Origin: Notospermus geniculatus | Taxonomy: Eukaryota > Nemertea > Pilidiophora > Heteronemertea > Lineidae | Assembly: GCA_002633025.1 (NCBI GenBank) | Contig: NMRB01000209.1 | Coordinates: 40,573-104,572, forward strand | Length of the DNA stretch: 64,000 nt | Reading direction: 5' to 3' | In this document: positions 32,306-43,299 of the stretch, in pieces | Layout of the letters: the number at the start of each line of letters is the position of its first letter | Numbering within the stretch: the first letter of the stretch is position 1 | Made by a program: the position numbers and the translations under genes | The notes under the pieces: model-generated | The model's input: only the letters and a program-made list of their open reading frames with translations | Database searches by the model: none | Told to the model about the DNA's origin: nothing

Positions 32306-33114
32306 AATAAAACGGGCCTAGTATGTTTTAGACTACTATATTCCGATCTAAAGGAGCCAATTCTGAATAACCTACCCCAAATTATGTCTTGATAGCCCAC
32401 ATTTACATGTTACAGGGTGTTTTTATTACGCACTACCAGCTTGTCCCATGGTCCCACTGTACAGTTTTTCCTGGACCTAGCCCTATCAGTATCACCCCTT
32501 TAAGAATATTGGTGTTTTGGATAGCAGGTGGCCTCCCCTGATATTACTTCCAGGGGTTTCGGATTTGGTCAAGATCTTGAGTGTGTGAAGTCAAAATGAG
32601 TTGGGTCCATCTCTCTGTCCTCAGGAGAAGTTATGCACAAAACCGTCATGTTTCCAAAGACATCTGACAGAGAGGGTTAATACAGCTCTCTGGTGGACAA
32701 TTAAGGGAGAAAACACCAGAATTTGATAATTCACCACGATTCGGACAATTCTTTGCTTAGTGAGTGTGTCAGGGGGCAATTGTTAACCGTTACCATGGCA
32801 ACAGGGACAGAACCTACTGACCGCACCCTCTTAGCAGAAAAGGGCTCACTTAAATGTCTAGAAGTTGCAGAACCCCAGGTATAGGCTGCAGACTAGGTGG
32901 ATTTTCATCCAACAAGTGTTAGGGAAGGGCTAGGGTTAGCTACAGCGGAGACTGTAATGTAGGGTTAGGGTTCAGTTTTGGGCCTAGGGTTATGGCTTGG
33001 CTTAGGATATAGGGCTACGGTCGGTTGTTTAGGATTCAGGCTAGGGTTTACAACCTTCGTGTATGTTCCCTGCATCCCCTGTGGTCATTCTCGTACTCTG
33101 TGCACTCAGAATGA
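32306..33114. other. No gene; degenerate telomere-like words near the gap
   Basis: From about 32915 to 33050 there are many TAGGGTTAGGG-like and CTAGGGTT words separated by other sequence, ending just before a run of N. No coding region is supported. Confidence 0.4.
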
Positions 33115-33537
33115 NNNNNNNNNNNNNNNNNNNNNNNNNNNNNNNNNNNNNNNNNNNNNNNNNNNNNNNNNNNNNNNNNNNNNNNNNNNNNNNNNNNNNN
33201 NNNNNNNNNNNNNNNNNNNNNNNNNNNNNNNNNNNNNNNNNNNNNNNNNNNNNNNNNNNNNNNNNNNNNNNNNNNNNNNNNNNNNNNNNNNNNNNNNNNN
33301 NNNNNNNNNNNNNNNNNNNNNNNNNNNNNNNNNNNNNNNNNNNNNNNNNNNNNNNNNNNNNNNNNNNNNNNNNNNNNNNNNNNNNNNNNNNNNNNNNNNN
33401 NNNNNNNNNNNNNNNNNNNNNNNNNNNNNNNNNNNNNNNNNNNNNNNNNNNNNNNNNNNNNNNNNNNNNNNNNNNNNNNNNNNNNNNNNNNNNNNNNNNN
33501 NNNNNNNNNNNNNNNNNNNNNNNNNNNNNNNNNNNNN
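33115..33537. other. Assembly gap (N run)
   Basis: 423 unresolved bases. The long frames reported across it are meaningless. Confidence 0.99.
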
Positions 33538-33712
33538 ATAATCTCCTCCCCTGCTGTCTTCGCGGCTAATCCCCAAAATCCAATGAACCCACGGGTTTTA
33601 CTTGTTGGGAATAGTGATATGAGCCTATAGGTTCCAAAACGAATAAATGTAGCCCCAAGGAGGAAACAAGATACTGGGGAAAACCTGCACTGTCAGAAAG
33701 TTGCCCTATCAA

Positions 33713-33795
33713 ATCTCACGAAGAAAGGGTCCAACTGATAGAAGGGATTCAACTCATAACCTCAGCAATGACATGTATTGTATCGACTGAGAGAT
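33713..33795 (-). mobile_element. Degenerate SINE-like piece
   Basis: On the minus strand, CTCAGTCGATACAATACATG is followed by GAGGTTATGAGTTGAATCCC, a box B-like sequence. Weak evidence. Confidence 0.3.
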
Positions 33796-33957
33796 TGTTG
33801 TTTTGACCTTTGCGTCTTGTGATGTGATAAGGACACATTTTGAGTTACAGATTTCCCATAAGGGGTCTTCCTCCTACTGCTACTTAATACTGGTAGGCCT
33901 ACATGTACAAGTATTTGAAATAAATCAAAATAACTTTCAGATCAAATTTCAAATCTT

Positions 33958-33963
33958 TTTATT
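33958..33963 (-). promoter_or_regulatory. Polyadenylation signal of the zinc-finger gene
   Basis: AATAAA on the minus strand, 117 bp beyond the stop of the C2H2 gene at 34080. Confidence 0.5.
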
Positions 33964-34079
33964 CGTAAGTACATTGCCATTATCACTTCCACTGAAATCG
34001 CCATTAGACACTGAAAGGCTTAACACATTATCATTATTGCCCCAAAAGACAAGAATTGAATGTCAATTCGCATCAATTT

Positions 34080-37000
34080 CTATCTCTTCTCATCCTTGCC
34101 TGCCGTAAGAACATGGTTCTTTTCATCATCAGAAAGCTCATTTTCTAAGACCATCCATTCATCTGAATCATACACACGTTTCGCGTTCCGAGGGATTGTT
34201 CTTCGTCTCCGTGACCTGACTCCCAGACTTGGCATAGTACTGTCATAGCCTTCATGACTTGGGTCATCTGGCACGTGAAATGAAAGCCTATGGGCATTCA
34301 AACTTGACCTTTGAGTGAAAGACGAGACACATTCTGAGCATTTGAACGGTTTTTCACCGGTATGAATGACACAATGTCTGTGGAGGGCGTTGCGCGTAAA
34401 AAATTCTTTATCACAATCGGAGCATTTGTGTTTCCGCTTGCCGCCGTGGACGCGCATGTGAATGTTCAGACAACTTCTTGAAGCAAACGATTTATCACAG
34501 TATTTACACACGAATGGTTTCTCACCCGTATGACGTCTCATGTGAATTTTATGATCAGATTTATTCGTGAATCCTTTCTGACACAGCTCGCAGTTGAATG
34601 GTTTTTTATTCACATGTTTGAAGGAGTGAACTTTCAGTGCCGTACTCTGAGTAAAACCCACCCCACACACTTTACAAACATAAGGTTTGTTCACCATATG
34701 TGTCCTTTCATGAACGGTCAGAAGATATTTTTGAAAAAATCCACGACCGCACTTCTGACAGATATACGAACGAGTAGCAGAATGCGACCGTTTATGCTTC
34801 TCTAAATCGTCAGCACAAATAAAAGAGCGGTCACAGTCTGAGCAAGGATAATGTTTGAAGTCTGCGTGAGTGTCCAGATGATCCTTCAATTCCCACTTCC
34901 GACGAAAATGCTCATCGCACATTTCGCATCGATAGTTTTTTTTCCCGGAGTGGCTCTTAAGGTGTGTGGTCAGAACACTCCGTTGGCCGAAAGTCTTCCC
35001 ACATTGCTGACACTCGTATGGTTTTTCACCCGTATGAGTTCTCCTGTGGACCGTCAAATTACCGAGAGTCCGGAAACGCCTGCTACAGACATCGCACAAA
35101 TACTGCTTAACGCCAGTGTGAATTGTCATGTGTCTGTTCAAACTACTGCGCTGTCCGAAATTCTTACTGCACTCAGGACACTTGTATGGCTTTTCTCCAG
35201 TATGGACACGAACGTGGACAACTAATTCCCTATAACGAGCAAACCTCTTGCCGCAGTGTTCGCAGACAAAGTGCCGATCGTCTGACACATTACACTTGTG
35301 AGCAGCCAGGATGTTGTCTTTTAGGAAGGTCTTCGAACATTTATCGCACTTGATAAGTTTGAGAGGTGCATCCGTAGACTGAGCATCCTCCTTTCTCTTC
35401 TTCTTCTCAGTTTTGATATTACAGGATGATTTGTCTTTTGTCTTTCTGAAACCATTTGACGAGCTCGCCGCTTGGAGGGGTTGCGTCATGTCGTCCACAA
35501 CAGGCTTCCCTGTAAAATAATCTCAAGGAGTTAGAACACAACTACACAGTACTCATACCAGGACCCACCCCCGAGTACAAAAGGGATTGCACTGAAATTG
35601 TGACCCACTCTGGCAGAAGTAGGTGCTTCTTGCAAGTGATCATCAATTTACTCAACTATTGTCACTGCTGTCCACTACTATTGTCAACCTGCAGACATTT
35701 CAGTGATCGCGTACCAAGGCCTTTAACCCTTTCCTCTATTGCGACAACGGTCTGCTTTTGCTGGAGCGGGTCACAATTAAGAGCCTACCCAAGTTTATAG
35801 CTGCAGGGAGTATCACAAGTATCTCCAAACCAGTAAACGGATGAAAGTGGAACCTCTCCATAAAGGACCACTTTGGGACTGACAGATACTGTCCTTATTG
35901 AGAGGTGTCCTTAGAAGAGAGGTTTATGGGCATCAGATTAGGATACAGACACACAGTACGTCTAAACAAGACTAACCTGTTTTCAATCTCGTCATTTCCT
36001 GGGAATCATTCAGCTGTTGAATGGTCGCCGTTGGTGGCGGGTTGGCCGATCGTCTGCCTTGAACACCAGAACTCAACAACTGTCGTAGATGTGGTGCCTG
36101 GAATATTACAGTGCGGAGAGAATAGAGGAATATCATTAGGGGGCAGTACTCTACAGGCCTGCTGGTGTGGCTGGCTGTGCTTTGTGCAGTGGGCTGTGCT
36201 ACAAGTTCAGCCGTATGATGTTATGTTTCAACTGCTGATGTTGCATCATGGATTGAAAGAAGGAGAACATGGACTACCCCTGGTCTTTTCCGTAACAGCT
36301 ACAGTAACAAACATGAAAAACAACTGTGGAATGAACCTCCAAATTTAATATATTTCACTAATAAGTAGAATAAATGTAACTAAGAAAGATGGCTTGAACT
36401 TACTTGAAAAATAGAATACAAATTCAAGGACTGCAGTGGAAACACCAACATTGACAACTCTAACGTTGATGAATGAGAATGTCCTTAATCGAGAGGTGTC
36501 CTGATTACACAGGTAGGTAGAAAAGGAATAGAAATGACCAATTATGGTGGACTGAACGTACATAGTTAGGTGTCCTCCCAGCAGAGGCACCAACGAGGAA
36601 GGGTTTTTGGCCCAAAACTCTCCCCCACCTGAGCTGAGGGACATGAATTCAGCACATTGAAAAAATGTGATGTTGAACCATTGTTTGCATCATTTCAATG
36701 CCTGCAGTCCCATGTTTTATAACCTGATGATCCGTGCCTCCTTTTGGTTCACCGGTACACCAATTTCCCTTGGATTTCATGGTTGAAATTCAGAGGATAG
36801 ATCTTGGTTAAATGCGTTGGTCAGAAGGCAACAGACGGCCCAGATTCGGTTGACCGAGTCGTGTATGGATGACGGAAGAGCCCGATCGAAAATTCTGAAC
36901 TCTTTCACCTTATCGATGGTTCTTTGTATCTCAAGATTTTCTAAAGATACTAGATTCCTGTCTTTTCCATTCATCTGATCTCTGTTGTCGTGTAACGCTG

Positions 37001-40000
37001 GAATGATGAGTTTGACTCCCATCGGGCGAAGCAAATCTTCAATGGCAAAGTCCCTTTCTGCCAAAACGACATCACCATCTTCCAACAACCCTGGATTCAG
37101 GAACCCACTTTCAATAACAACTTCTCTGTCTGTCAGCATCGCTGGGTACAACTCACTGATGAAGGTAATGGCTCCATTTGGAGCGATACCCATCAGACAC
37201 TTATACACCGAGTTTTCTTCATCAGTTGATGTGAAAATGGGTGATGGTACACGTGGATCATAGCCCCGGGTAGAAATTTCGAAACAGTCAATAATGACTC
37301 TGGCGTCTGGGTATTTTTCTGTAAGCTTCTGTGGCATTGCTCTCCTGACCGTTTCTTTACTCGGCCAGATTGACTGAGAATAGAGCTTTTGGTACATGAA
37401 ATAGACCCACGTTCTGACGTATTGTGACACGCAAGCATTTGAAATGCCGAAGAGATACCCCAGGTGAGATTCTGACATGCCGTGATAGAGTCGACACAGC
37501 ACCAAGAAAAACTGATCCATTAAGCCGAGATGTTCCAACATTGAAGTTTTGCTGTATGTATGGTCGTCGACGTGGACGGTTGATGATGAACAAGACTGGC
37601 CCTTGGCTGGTTTCATCTCGTAGGTTACAGCATCATCATTGGGATTCAAGAATTTAAACATAGCCAAAAACGATGAGAAGGATGGAAAGCCAGTGTAATG
37701 TTTCGTTAGCAAATCAGAATTCCGGATGATTTCTGTACCAAATTTCTCTGACTTTTCCCTCAGTTGTTTTTTCTCCACGGACACAGTCAGCTTATGCACC
37801 CTGTCTTTCAGAAACGAATTTTCAATCTCTAGTTCAATAATTCTCTTCGCATTTGTTTCACATTCGTACATACTAGTAGTTTCAGTTTTTGTTTCTTTTT
37901 CACTGCCTTCAATCTTGACCGCGGATATAGCTTTCTGCATATCTTTTGTTTGCTTCTCCGCCACCGTTGGCAGAGCGGTCATGGGAGTACTGCTCACCTC
38001 TAATGGCTCTGCACCCGGCCTCAATCTGTAAACCCCAGATGACGATCGCTTCATATCCTCAAGACGAAAATGTTCACTGCACAGACGACTACTTTTGGTG
38101 ATTCTGAAATCCTCCCTTTTGATTTTGTCGCGCCACTTGGTCTGTTCTTCAGGATCCATTGGAAAGGAGAAAAAATGAAAGGATGTCTTGGACCCATCCT
38201 TTGCATATCTGTGGTTACCACAACTCAATGCGGCGCAGTTCTCCCCACGTGATCTTGTCCTAATTTTTCCCTGCTCCACCTCCTTCGCTGGCACCGCAGT
38301 CACGGGAGTACCGCCCACATCCAATGGCTCTGCTCCTGGTCTCAATTTAAGAATCCCTGTTAGAGATCGCTGCATATCCTCAGGACGAAAATGTTCACTA
38401 CACAGACGACTATTTTTGGTGATTCTGAACTTATCCCGTTTGATTTTGTGGCACCACTTTGTCTGTTCTTTAGGGTCAGATGGGAAGGAGAAAAAATGAA
38501 CAGGTGTCTTGGAGCCATCCTTTTCATAGCTGAAGTTATTACATCCAAATGCAGCACACTTTACCCCACGTGACCTTGTTATCTTCTTGATCTGCAATCA
38601 AAGCAAATTTTGAGATTGTGTCAACAAAATAAGATGAGGAAAGGGGCTAAATTTTAGAATCCCTGGACAGAAGTGACACAGAATGGCAACCTGTTAGTGA
38701 AGCTAGTGTTTCAGCTAAAGCGTTTTAGCAGGGCGCGGCGCCCTGCCTCTCCAGGGGGCGCCCTGCTGCCCTTTTTATGCCCTCAAAAACGCCCTGCCCT
38801 TTTTCAAAAAAAAAAAAAAAAATTTTTTTTTTTTTTTTTTTTTTTTAAACAGGAAGAGGCAGGTGGTCTGACACCTAATTAATGGCTTGAAAGTGGCTTT
38901 AAAAGCACCATTAGCTTTAAAAAGTACCTGTTTGTATCCAAAATCAGTAAAATTTTGTCGGTTTTTAAGGTCCCACTTTGCCGGGGTGACAAATTCCTGC
39001 CCTTTTTTGGAGTCACTGCCCTTTTTTGGGAGTCACTGCCCTGCCCTTTTCAAATCCTGGCTGAAACACTAGAAGCATAAACTCCCGATATTTTTGTTGA
39101 TTTTTTGGAAGTCATTCCATTTTAGAATTTGGTATGAATCGCTAATGGATTTGAGACACAGGCCTGACACAACTTTTTTTATCATTTATTTCCGCATTTC
39201 GATTCAAATGTACAAAAACAGATAAATGGCTTCACAGTATTGTAAAATACATGTATTTTGCATCATTTTAGCACGAGCAAAATATCACGAGCTGCCAGAC
39301 ATGTCGGCCTATTACAGGCTTCCCAACAATACACAACATCATATTCAACCATTGTGGGATCAAATTCGGGTTACATCCGGGTGTTATACCCTACCTGACT
39401 AAGTCCAAGTTTTACATGTCATGATGTACCGGTAGTTCTCTCATCATCGCCCAAAATAAGGTAAAAATCCTAGAAAACTTCACAAACAAATCAGACCATG
39501 GTCGAAATCAGAAATGAATTATTTTTTTAATCGGAAAATTTATTTGTATGAGAATGAAGGAAATGTGCCCACTTCTGGTCAGGTCATCTATAGCCCCGAA
39601 CCTGGCCCTGGGAAAGCAAGTGCCCATATAGTATCTATAAACACTGGTCAGGTCATCTACAGCCCCGAACCTGGCCCTGGGAAAGCAAGTGCCCATACAG
39701 TATCTACATGTATACGCACAAGTCCAAGAACCTAATTACGGTGACTATGTGTACCGGTGGTACTCTATGACAAAATAGCCTGGTGACTTCACTTACATGT
39801 ACATTATCTCGTTTTTGTTGACGTGTCTGTGAGCGTTGCAATTTATCGACCATCTGAATCTGCAGCAAGCCGTTCTCGTCATACTGCAAATCGAACGTCT
39901 GGTCATCAGCCGTGACTGTACTGGCGCTAAACACTTCCCCAATGCTGACTGTTGGGGTGTCGTCGTTCTGTGTTTCAGGATAGCCATCTTTTGTTTCCTG

Positions 40001-40216
40001 TTTTATGACAAAAACACTGTTCTGATTTAGATTCTGTGTTATGCAAGTCTGGGAGTATGATTCAGTGACATGGTCATGGAATGCTGTAGATACTGGAGTC
40101 ACCGATGCGGCGAAAGTCTCATCTGGGTCATCCTGGTCGTCGCTGTCGACCACATCCATCCAAGGCCCAGGTTCTTCTGTACATTCCATGTGTAATGATT
40201 CCACAACTTCCTCCAT
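34080..40216 (-). CDS. C2H2 zinc-finger protein, three coding exons
   Basis: Exons 40216-39797, 36097-35977 and 35509-34080 join in phase (phase 0, then G|GG for Gly) to give 656 residues. Exon 1 is acidic and Gln/Thr-rich (residues 1-140), resembling an activation or interaction region. Exon 2 adds 40 residues. Exon 3 holds one degenerate finger (CDKC...HKC, near 235) and twelve canonical C2H2 fingers to about 592, many with TGEKPY/F linkers, then a basic RSRRRR stretch and an acidic tail. It is likely a nuclear DNA-binding regulator; I cannot assign an orthologue. The start used is the ATG of MEEVVESLHM; an in-frame TAA lies just upstream. The acceptor at 40282 shows that a 5' untranslated exon lies further upstream. 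A THAP exon sits inside the first intron. Confidence 0.75.
36777..38591 (-). CDS. Double-THAP protein with a degenerate Harbinger/THAP-type DDE domain
   Basis: A single large exon of 604 residues plus stop follows an acceptor (GATTGCAG) at 38592, in phase 0. Two THAP zinc-binding domains (C12, C17, C64, H67 and C119, C124, C171, H174) have the C2CH pattern. A coiled-coil-like segment (about 245-290) and a DDE_Tnp_4-like transposase domain (about 360-600) follow. At the expected catalytic places I read Asp435 (VIIDCFEIS), but Glu512 where ADRGF is usual (here AERDF) and Gln556 where VER is usual (here EIQR). Two of three catalytic acids are thus changed, while the frame is intact. This suggests a domesticated DNA-binding protein, not an active transposase. 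Its own first exon is unknown; the exon at 39797-40216 has a compatible phase. Confidence 0.75.
   Translation of the reverse strand: MKKITRSRGVKCAAFGCNNFSYEKDGSKTPVHFFSFPSDPKEQTKWCHKIKRDKFRITKNSRLCSEHFRPEDMQRSLTGILKLRPGAEPLDVGGTPVTAVPAKEVEQGKIRTRSRGENCAALSCGNHRYAKDGSKTSFHFFSFPMDPEEQTKWRDKIKREDFRITKSSRLCSEHFRLEDMKRSSSGVYRLRPGAEPLEVSSTPMTALPTVAEKQTKDMQKAISAVKIEGSEKETKTETTSMYECETNAKRIIELEIENSFLKDRVHKLTVSVEKKQLREKSEKFGTEIIRNSDLLTKHYTGFPSFSSFLAMFKFLNPNDDAVTYEMKPAKGQSCSSSTVHVDDHTYSKTSMLEHLGLMDQFFLVLCRLYHGMSESHLGYLFGISNACVSQYVRTWVYFMYQKLYSQSIWPSKETVRRAMPQKLTEKYPDARVIIDCFEISTRGYDPRVPSPIFTSTDEENSVYKCLMGIAPNGAITFISELYPAMLTDREVVIESGFLNPGLLEDGDVVLAERDFAIEDLLRPMGVKLIIPALHDNRDQMNGKDRNLVSLENLEIQRTIDKVKEFRIFDRALPSSIHDSVNRIWAVCCLLTNAFNQDLSSEFQP
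38704..39071. mobile_element. TIR element with TAGTGTTTCAGC ends
   Basis: TAGTGTTTCAGCTAAAGC at the left is matched by GGCTGAAACACTA at the right, with GAAGC duplicated on both sides (38699-38703 and 39072-39076). The inside holds reiterated GCCCTGCCCTTTTT words and a poly-A/poly-T tract. No transposase. Confidence 0.55.
39573..39712 (+). repeat. 73-bp tandem duplication
   Basis: Two units start CTGGTCAGGTCATCTA and contain GCCCCGAACCTGGCCCTGGG. No coding support. Confidence 0.8.
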
Positions 40217-40281
40217 ACCATAGTGTCTCTGGCATTATCCATTTTAACCTCTTCTTGCACAACTTCGTAGTCGATGACAAT

Positions 40282-41568
40282 CTGAAATGAAACGTGTGAA
40301 ATGAAAAGGGTGTAGGCCTAGGCCTACTGTACTGGTACCGTACTGTGTAGGGCCTACACGTACCTAGGCCTACCTAGGCCTTGTAGGAGCCAGCCGGAGG
40401 AAGGCCTCGGCTACGTAGGCCTATCCACAGGTTCTTGTCACTGAGAATGTATACCGGTACATGGTATAGGCCTACCCTAGGCCTAGAGATACATTCTCAG
40501 TGAAGACTGAAGTGATCAAATTTTCAGTAGGGCCTAGGCCTACCCTAGTACACAGTAGGCCTAGTGACCGTCCATACTCCCATCTCTACCTTGAGACCTG
40601 GAAGTTGGCAGGGTGTCCCTTTTCAAATTCCATTTCAAAAGACTGTTGACTTTGACCAGTGAGAATGGAATGAACGATTGACTTGCATGTACAATAGGCC
40701 CTATTACCTTCTAGAATCTTACTACACCATGAGAATGACTGAACATGCGCTGATTTCACGAATTTAATGCAAAAGAATCAAACACTTTCTGCACTGACCT
40801 GCTGACATGACTGACATGAACTGATCAGTGCTGATGAAAGGCGGAAATGGAAATGATTCTCGCTCAGCGCCTTACTACATGGGCCTCGATGTAGTGTACG
40901 CAGTACGGGAACCTGCTGCATAGAGTATTTCGTGTTGTGTGAGACTCAATATGGCGGCGACCATAAATTGACGATTGAGAATAATTTTTGGTCATGAAAG
41001 TTGTCTTATTTAGCCTCTTATACCTTTTTCACGTCAGGTAAACATACAGCATGTTTATTGAAGTATTTGAGAGGATGAAGGAAGCAACCGATCTCAAAAA
41101 CTTAATCTGAAATACCGAATATGTTGGTCTGAGTCATCACTCATCAGCTCATGCAGCTGGGCGCGTCATCATGCACGTACTGATGCACATGAGTAGCATA
41201 GGCTTAGCACAGCACAGTAGTAGGCCTATGCACTTTGCATAGTTTTGATAGGTCACTATGAATGATGCAGCCGCAGCATCCTTTGCTTCAGCCAGGCGCA
41301 GTCTCTAAGCTTTTAAGACTATGTAGCTAGGCCTAGTCTTACATCTGGACTCTGGAGGCCCCCACAGTAGAGACCAAACGCCTGATCAGGCCACATGGCT
41401 TCATCAGGCAACCTCTCCTGATGAGGCAATATCGGTAGCTTGATGAGGCAACCATCTCAAGAATCAGAAAGAAACAAAGAAGAAACAAAGTGGCCGCAAG
41501 CGAAACAAAATGTCATATGACTAAAAGCATGTGTTTATACCGTACTGTGACTGACTCATTAATTACTA
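40282..41568. other. Probable promoter region of the zinc-finger/THAP locus
   Basis: AGGCCT-rich sequence with no coding exon. A YY1-like AATATGGCGGC lies at 40948-40958. A transcription start upstream of the untranslated exon is expected here, but its position is not visible. Confidence 0.35.
40948..40958 (+). promoter_or_regulatory. YY1-like motif
   Basis: AATATGGCGGC fits the AAnATGGCGGC element common near animal transcription starts. Its position upstream of the minus-strand zinc-finger gene fits a promoter. Confidence 0.35.
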
Positions 41569-41570
41569 TA

Positions 41571-41724
41571 GAGTGTTTGCACCGGTGGCCATGTTGGAGG
41601 TATGAACAACAAAAGAATTTGTCGCCAGTCACGGTCTATGGAGATTAACTTCGATTGTTTTGGAAGTCTGTTCTTTTGTTGTATGCCTCCAACATGGCCG
41701 CTGTGACGTCACGTGCAAACACTC
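41571..41724. mobile_element. TA-flanked MITE, TIR GAGTGTTTGCAC
   Basis: TA|GAGTGTTTGCAC at the left and GTGCAAACACTC|TA at the right (TA at 41569-41570 and 41725-41726). Further inside, GGCCATGTTGGAGG and ACAACAAAAGAA are also inverted. It fits a Tc1/mariner-related MITE. Confidence 0.7.
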
Positions 41725-42418
41725 TATTGTTCATGCCAATGTCAATGATGAAGAACCTAACTCACTGCCTCAACATGTGTCACTACTGGTTAAAACTATT
41801 GAAATAATGAAAGGGATATTCAGGTCCTGATCATTTTCCCACACAAAAGGCATTCATTGTATAGGACCTGATTACTGTGTGGTGCCCTCTATCACAGTTC
41901 TGATCCTCATTAAACAGTTAAATACATGTAGTTCTTCATCATTGAATGATCTCAACATGGTTTGCTTATCAAAATAGAACATCCAGTGGCCTACTGACCA
42001 CCTGTCACTGTTGAGTGTCTGGTTTAATCACCAAAACTAACTGATCAATTAGTACAACTTGTGTAATAGATCAATTAGTTAAGATTGGATTAACAGCATT
42101 AAACTTTGTCACAACAATGTTTCGTTACCGTTTAAAGGCCTTTTGTTTGTCCCGTGCCTGACTTTGTGTTCTCTTGAATGTTGGACGGATACATGTTCTG
42201 TACTTGTGGAGAAAAAAAGGCAGTTTGTGCTCGCCTGGCTAAATAGGCTTGTTTAGAGTTTTTGTGGTAAGTTGGTGCAGTTACAAAGTGGCCTGATTAG
42301 TCATCATCCATATACACCAGTAATTGTAAATTACTTCATTTATAGGTAATAGAAAACATAAAAAAATTCAGTTTATTAGTAATTTTCTGATTCTTTTTGG
42401 TTTCTTTGTGAATGTGTG

Positions 42419-42596
42419 CAGGGTTTCTGCTGGAGTATTAGATTTAGTAGCCAGTTTTGTTGAAATAAGATATTTTTATCCAAGGCAGCAATATTCCATT
42501 GTAAATAGCAAAAATTTGAGCCAATCATTTATTTGTGTCGCCGGTTTATTTTGTTGGTAGCCTTTGGCTCCTTGGCTACTGCCAGCAGAAACCCTG
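42419..42596. mobile_element. MITE with CAGGGTTTCTGCTGG ends
   Basis: CAGGGTTTCTGCTGG and CCAGCAGAAACCCTG are exact inverted ends. GTGTG lies on both sides (42414-42418 and 42597-42601). No coding frame. Confidence 0.65.
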
Positions 42597-42601
42597 GTGT
42601 G

Positions 42602-43299
42602 TGGAAAAATGATGGTCTTCTTTTGTGCAGCTATGTGTAGTGCAGGTGTAGGCCATAATGTATGGCCCTGTATACTCAACTCTCTGTGAATAATGAAACG
42701 GTCTCACAGTGACAAATTTGAAACTCACCTGACAAGAAGTGGGATTTCATCCTGGCAGAATCTGGCTTTCCATTCCAATCACCTGTAATTGATACATGTA
42801 ATTTCAGTACCAGTTGGCCTAACGACTGAACTACATCGATAACCTGCAGCAAAAAACTGTTGGCCACCAATGGCCGAGATACTTATTTACTCTAAAATCT
42901 TTATGTGTACATAGCAATCACAACAATGAACCTACCAGAGAATTCAGGGCATGAGAAAAGCTGCTGTTGAATGAAACAGTGTTGAGAGTTTATGAAATTA
43001 GGCCAACGACATCTCAGGAGCACCTAGATTCTGGTCTCAGAGTCCATTACAGCTGCGCATTTGGAGCTGTTGGCTGACTTTGCTGTTCCTCTGCAAGTCT
43101 GCATGATTTTCCAGCCTGCAAAGTTTTGATGCAGGTTCAGATTGAAATCTATTCACCTGACGTCACATAGGACCGTGTTTTTTTGGGAATATTCTTAAAT
43201 CCTGGTGTTGAACTTGAAGTTACTTGAAAAATTACTTCTTTCAAGCATTTTTCAAAGGATTTCTCACATATTTTCAAACATTTTTTTAGTCTGTTCATC
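42602..43299. other. 5' flank of the ankyrin gene
   Basis: No supported exon. The acceptor-like TTTTTTTAG just before 43290 suggests a 5' untranslated exon upstream. Confidence 0.3.

Noticed and set aside
32978-33576. Frames of 156-187 codons
   Set aside because: They consist almost entirely of unresolved bases in the gap.
42676-42870. Minus-strand exon-like segment with CTGCAG acceptor
   Set aside because: No partner exon, no recognisable domain and weak composition; chance splice-like sites are common at this length.
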